Shown here one piece after another: positions 58,617 to 64,000 of a stretch of DNA of 64,000 bases. The position numbers and the translations under genes are program-made. Origin of the DNA: Entoloma clypeatum (Eukaryota; Basidiomycota; Agaricomycetes; Agaricales; Entolomataceae); assembly GCA_963565915.1 (NCBI GenBank), contig OY751493.1, positions 1,240,001 to 1,304,000 on the forward strand, written 5' to 3'. The notes under the pieces were generated by a model. The model did no database searches. It saw nothing but the letters and a program-made list of their open reading frames with translations, and had not been told where the DNA came from. The stretch's first letter is position 1. Every line of letters begins with the position of its first letter.

Positions 58617-61600
58617 ATGGTCAACTTGCTCAAAGCGCCTTGCGGCACCGATATTTTTGATCTTATAACTTCGCATGATGATCTCGAAAATGCACTCTCC
58701 GAATTTAGTGGCGTTCTTTGTAAACGAACTCATGTCTCATTACTGGAACAACTCTTCGACCGACCTCTGGCTGTCGAAATCGTAGTCACTGGTCAGTAGT
58801 TCATTATTGCGGAACTCATATTGAATTGGCTGTGATGTAGGACTGAATGACTCTATGCCATTGAATCAATGGATCCTTGATAGCTATCCCCTTCAACTCG
58901 ACGGTTTTACTTCATCCTTCCCGTGGAAGCTGTTGTCTAGGCTTTCGAATCTTTTCCGTTCTGAAAGCGTCCCTTTGCCTGATCTCAATAATCCGCGTTT
59001 TGCCCATTATGATAGGATGGTGAACTCTGTACCGCATATCCTTGACGTACTTTCGCGTATGTCATTTGGACGCGACAACAATCGTGATTCGGATGAGCAT
59101 TTCTTGCCCTCGAAGAGCAAGCACAAGAGTTGGAAGAAGGCGAAGGCATCCAGCAAGGCAACGCCTAACAGAGAAGTAGATCCTAAAATCTTGGTTGACT
59201 TTTCCATCTCCGCGCCAAATAGCCAGGAGGACAAGGAGAAGGCCATTTTAGACGTACTTTGCACTACAAAGACGATCCTTGCGGTCAGTACTTTCTTGTG
59301 CCGTATGCGCATCCATATATATCTGCTCAGCAGTTCTATCTTGAACACCTTTGTTCGCCAATGGTATCCGCCGCCGTACGAACGAGTTTATTAAACCGAG
59401 GTCGGCCAGCTGGCCCAGCCCCAGACTCAGTTGTTCCTAAGGATCCATCAAAACCGATTATGGCTTCATTCACAGAAGTGCCCTCAGCATTTCCTATCGT
59501 GCAACCTTTAAAGGCGTTAGTTTTTCCATTTCTTTTCTGAGTGTGATACTTCCTGATTTCTCTTTGAACCCGTAGTGCACGCCACTTCAACAGTGCAGAA
59601 GGTTTCGGCGAGTGGAGAATCCTCATTTCAACACGCGCCGATGGCGATCTCCGTGAAGCCAGTAGGAAAGATCGCAAGTCGTTCAAGATTATTGTCAAGA
59701 AAATCAAGTTCGGCCTGCTTGGAAAGACGTCTTCCATTTCTCATCTCCTTTCTAGGGAGCTCTCCAATGGCAACTTTTCAAAAGACAACCACAAGCGGTT
59801 GAACGGCCCAAACACCGACGTGCCAATATTTGAAGCCAAAATGACAAGTGATTCACGGCTTGTGGTAGGTTACCTCTTTATCAGGCAAACCAGACGGCTT
59901 ACATCGTTTGTTAGTATCAAATCGACTCGATGTCCGATTATGATAGCGAGGTCTCGTCTATCCTGATTTTATGGATTCACGTGAGAATTAACTCGACGTC
60001 CATTTCCAGGGGGAACGACAGGGTGATTATTTTCTCGTCTCCCTTGCGGACAGTGGGATCTCACAACATTCCAGTAATACGCATATTTGGGATATATACA
60101 CATGCACAAATGGACAGTCGTCTCTGGGACTCGATCGGGCACCAACTAGGCAAGCAGGGTACAGAATACAAACGAAGGTCGTCATCCCTGTTCTCACAAG
60201 GCGCGCCAGCCTCTTAACATGCTCCCAGATGTATGTTACGGCAGCCAGCTGCACGCGGAGACAAAGTCTTTATCCCTGCTTCTTTTCCTCCTCTCGAAGA
60301 GGTTACCTTCACGCAGACCTCCAACTTTCCTGACCTACCGCCAGACGATCTTGAACAGGTCAGGCAACTCGTTCTGATGGTCGTTGCACTTGTTAACCTC
60401 CAAAACAAGATTCATTCCCTTTTGGTGTTGGTGCCTCCTTTTCCCTCTGGTTCATTCGGCATCTAACTCTCTGATTAGCCTCCAAAAATATCTAACATTT
60501 TCGCAGGTAAGGATATTGTCCACCACGGCATTCGAAAATAGCCTAAATTACTGAAATCATGCAGGAACTTCTACACAGTGAGTAAAAGTTCCTTTGATTT
60601 CCTGACCCAAATTAAACATCGCACAAGGCATTCTCGCCGATCTTGATGTGGCTTTTCCATTTCAAGTCTCGTAAATTTTTCCAAATCCTTGGCTCCGGAT
60701 GGCTATTGATCTTCACAGGCCCCAGGAAAGGGATATAATACAATTTCCTTATTCATGTTTCGTTTTGGGGCGCAGCGGAACTGGGTTAGCTGACAGGATC
60801 CTCTCTATCTGCCAGCCATTTATTCGTTTCTCATATAGGAAAACGACAACTATGCTTTTCAAAATGCTTTGGATCGAAAGGACCTATCAACTGAACAACC
60901 ATTCTATCGCAAAGCCTCGACAAATCTTTGTAACAAAATCCCGTGTACTTGCGGGAAAGGTCGAAGAATATTTTCTGAAGCTCATGGATTCTTTGAAAAG
61001 GGCAACTAAGTCACCTCAAGAACTCAAGAAAATTGTCGCCGAGAAGAAAACCGAACCTGAAGAAGCTAATTTGGTCGACTCTGACGACGATCATTGGCGG
61101 ACTGATCTTCCAACAAAGTTCAGCGAGCTCCAAGATTACAATTTTCCTTTGTTTATCACATTCGATCGCGTAAGCTGTGTCTTCGTTTGCTTTTATATGA
61201 AATTCAAATTTTCGGCTTCCAAGTTGTGTGACTTGGTCGAAGCTGATTTCGAACCTCTTAAAAGGGCGTCATACCTCAAAAATAGCGACAATGCTCGTGT
61301 CCATGTCTCATACGAGATCTTTCTGCGCGAGTATTGGACGCATTTTTCTCAAGCTCTCACGAAAGGTCTAGGTATGTCTTTGAATTCAAAGCATTCCTTT
61401 GGCATGACAATTGACACTCGATTGCCGTCACAGACCCCGCTTTGGTATTTAGCGAGATTTTAGGTGAGCCAAACCTGATGTTATCTCTAATGTAGAATTG
61501 ATTTATTGGTAAAGGGGTCATCATGGGATCTGAGGAGGCTGCTTCAACTTCATGCGGATATTTGGACAGGAAGATATACGAAGATTTGAGCGAAAGAAGA

Positions 61601-64000
61601 CATGCTACCTTCGCCTCTCAGCGGAGCACGGTCTATAGCATCTTCGAGGTTTACCAAAGTCGAAAACGGGAGCGTGGTGACTTCGACTCAGCAGATCGGT
61701 ATGAGGCAATGATATTCGGGGGGCGTGCTGGACAAAACTAATGTCGAGTCAGAACTCATACTATCCTTCGAATGCTCGCGAAAAATGGCATTAAAGGGCA
61801 AAGAGTGGACCAACTGTGAGTTCGGCTGTCCCATGTTAAGAACTTCTGTGATATGTTATCAAGGTGTGTCGATGAAGCGCAGGATAACCTGCTAGCTGAT
61901 GCTCTTGGTATGTTTATACGTGGGTCTGGAGCTCTAGTCCTAAGTCATCGATGGGAACAGTCTTGAGATCCCTCTGTCACAACGCCGATGGTCTTTTCTG
62001 GGCTGGTGATACGGCCCAAACCATTTCAGTCGGCAGCTCTTTCCGATTTGACGACTTGAAAGCTTTTTTGTACAGAATTGAAGTGAGTTCTTTCAACCCT
62101 TTGATGATGATATTACTTTTTCGGAGACATGGGCAAATCAATGCAGAAACGACGACTGGAAACTCAATCCAGTCTTCATCTCAGGGACCAGAATCCCCCG
62201 AAAACATTTCAGTTAGCTACGAATTATCGATCCCATGCTGGCATTGTAAATTGTGCCCATTCTGTGATTGAGCTTATCACTCGGTTTTGGCCTGACTCGA
62301 TCGACGCCTTGGCACCTGAAAAGGGTATCGTTGAAGGACTCAAACCAGTTGTTCTAAATGGGTGGGATAGTGACAGCATCCGTTATGTGAGAGCTCCCCG
62401 ACCTGACGCACCCCCACACTAATGTTCCACAATAGGAGCAATTTCTTTTCGGTGCCAGGTGCGATCCTCCAGCACTCTAATTGTAAACACAGGCTAACAA
62501 GATGAGATGATTATTAGCGGGCGCCATATCGAATTCGGGGCCCAACAATGTCACTTTTTTCAATTAAAACAAGGACTTAGATCCTAACCCTCCTCGCAGG
62601 CATTCTTGTCCGTGATGAAGCTGCTCGCCGGAAGCTTCGAGAGCAAGTTGGCGACATCGGCATGATCATGTAAGTATGCCTCGTTGATCGCCCATGTCTT
62701 CGGTCATAAATTTCTACTAACCAATACGTAGGACCTTGTATGAGAGCAAAGGATTGGAGTTCAATGATGTAAGTACTGGTTGGATGGCAACCAGAAACCC
62801 TCCCGAACGGTTATTCTTTCTCAGGTTCTTCTGTACAATTTCTTCGAAGATTCGTCCGTAGACCACTCTCAATGGCGTATCATTCTCAGCGCCATCGAGA
62901 TCGGTCAAGACCATAACATAATCGCCCCTCAATTCAATGAATCTCGTCATGCTGTTGTTTGCACCGAGGTAGGTATATTTGTCCGTCGTCAACCTGGATC
63001 TCATTCTGCCTTCTAGTTGAAATTTTTATATGTAGCAGTGACAAGGGCCCGTAAACACCTTTGGATTGCTGATCAATCGAAGAAAGGAGAGCCGATGAGG
63101 GTAGGTAGCTCCACTCCAAGCTCCAGCCTTCCCTGACACTGGTCAACTCCATCATTGACAGATATTTTGGTCCCTGAGGGACCAAATTCACATTTGCACA
63201 CCAGGTATGGACATGCCGAAGTTGGCAGTCGCATCTTCCCCGGAAGAATGGGCGGCGAAAGGCAAGGAGCTTTTCGAGCGAAAACGTTACCTCCAGGCAA
63301 AGCACTGTTATGAGCGGGCCTTGATGCCACGCGAAATGGCAATCTCAAATGCCTATCTCCTTCGAGATCAAGCTCGAAAACTCCCCTCAGGAGATTCTCG
63401 GCGTCGCAAAGATGAACGTCACGCAGCTTATTTAGCAGCTGCGGAAAGCTTTCTTTCTTGCGCAGGAGAAGCTGGCAAGAATCGATCCATCTATTTTCGC
63501 AGGGCTGGTGAATGTTTCGAACCAGCCGAACAGGATCTGCGAGCCGCCACGGCCTACCTTCAAGCTGGTGATTATGATATTGCTGCGAAGCTATTCCGCA
63601 AACTCGGCCGCTTTGATGATGCAATAGGTGTCATAAAGGCGAATAAAGATCATATGAAAACTGAAGTCGTTGAAAGCATCGAAGGTGTCGCGCGTCTGTA
63701 TTATTTCAGAGAAAAGGAGTTCAAGTGCACATTCTTCTTTTCCGAGATTTATAGTAGCAGTTGTACTGATTTCTCCACAGGAAAGCGCGTGAACTCTTCT
63801 CATCAGATGAGGATGAACTGGAATATTTGGAAGCACTCGATCTCGATGTTGCGCGTGCAGAGGTGCTTGAATCTCTCGGCAGGCCGATTGAAGCCGCAGA
63901 GCTCCATCTTTCGGAAGGTCGAACCATGACTGCCATACCGCTGTTTCTGGAAGAAAAGCAGAATGAACGGTCAATGCATCAAGCGGGTAGTGCAATATTG
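58617..64000 (+). CDS. TRANK1-like SF1 (UvrD-type) helicase with TPR tail, 3' end outside window
   Basis: Many short introns (about 48-90 bp) separate in-phase exons from ATG 58,617 to the window end. An N-terminal unnamed region includes FGEWRILISTRADGDLREAS (about 59,600) and YDRMVNSVPHIL. Helicase motifs follow: Walker A GRSGTGKTTT (split by an intron, 60,775-60,850), motif II VDEAQDN (about 61,866), GDTAQTIS (about 62,008), NYRSHAGIVN (about 62,222), ESKGLEFNDVLLYNFFEDS (about 62,743), and VAVTRAR (about 63,035). From about 63,240 TPR-like helices follow (AKHCYERALMPREMAISNAY; AATAYLQAGDYDIAAKLFRKLGRF). This order fits TRANK1-like proteins common in agaricomycetes. Substrate and role are unknown; nucleic-acid unwinding is inferred from motifs. 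No premature stop was found once introns are removed. A 13-nt micro-exon lies at 60,565-60,577. Confidence 0.88.

Noticed and set aside
58617..64000. Pseudogene status for the helicase because of many stops in all frames
   Set aside because: All stops checked fall in short GT-AG introns; the exons join in phase with conserved motifs intact.

Overview
The window looks like nuclear DNA of an agaricomycete (mushroom-forming basidiomycete). The genes are split by many 45-65 bp GT-AG introns and are tightly packed. The first 47 kb is a graveyard of fungal Ty3/gypsy chromodomain elements, fot/Tc1-like transposons and hAT-like non-autonomous elements. I cannot name the species.

Left part (1-47,600), transposon island. 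At least six Ty3/gypsy copies or fragments are present. Ty3-1 is at 45-6,418 (+, RT core deleted). A minus-strand fragment Ty3-3 is at 6,425-7,840. Ty3-2 is at 8,424-14,586 (+) and carries an antisense, intron-containing Zn(II)2Cys6 gene. Ty3-4 is at 14,587-20,135 (-) and is split by a Tc1-like element. A gag remnant Ty3-6 is at 20,560-22,054 (+), a Ty3-2-like fragment at 26,010-27,229 (-), and Ty3-5 at 27,960-34,208 (+). Three solo-LTR-like elements lie at 2,680-3,223, 37,337-38,442 and 41,374-42,148. Two Tc1 copies (16,499-18,111 and 44,966-46,584) share a mutated catalytic residue. A hAT-like non-autonomous family (TIR TAGTGTT..., 8-bp target duplications, subterminal pentanucleotide repeats, CCCAACGGCC minisatellite) is present in several copies. 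One of them (39,080-42,258) is a nest holding a MITE, a smaller hAT-like element, a 5'-truncated LINE and an LTR. Several long palindromes and a ~110-bp direct repeat fill the remaining space. In-frame stops in the Ty3 copies are mostly TGA where Arg (CGA) is expected, which suggests C-to-T decay at CpG.

Right part (47,674-64,000), gene island. Seven genes could be reconstructed exon by exon, with all intron phases agreeing: DPM1 (dolichol-phosphate mannose synthase), an F-box protein, an SMN homologue (snRNP assembly), NUP93/NIC96 (nuclear pore scaffold, minus strand), ARP5 (INO80 chromatin remodeller), a SEC4/Rab8 GTPase (minus strand), and a TRANK1-like SF1 helicase with TPRs that runs off the window end. 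NUP93 and ARP5 are divergent with only 45 bp between start codons. DPM1-F-box and SMN-NUP93 are also only about 60 bp apart. The change from dense repeats to compact housekeeping genes is abrupt, and a near-perfect 361-bp palindrome sits about 66 bp upstream of the DPM1 start codon.

No rRNA genes or CRISPR arrays were seen. One tRNA-like sequence with good A and B boxes is present at 8,284-8,357. All calls are from reading the sequence; no database search was run.
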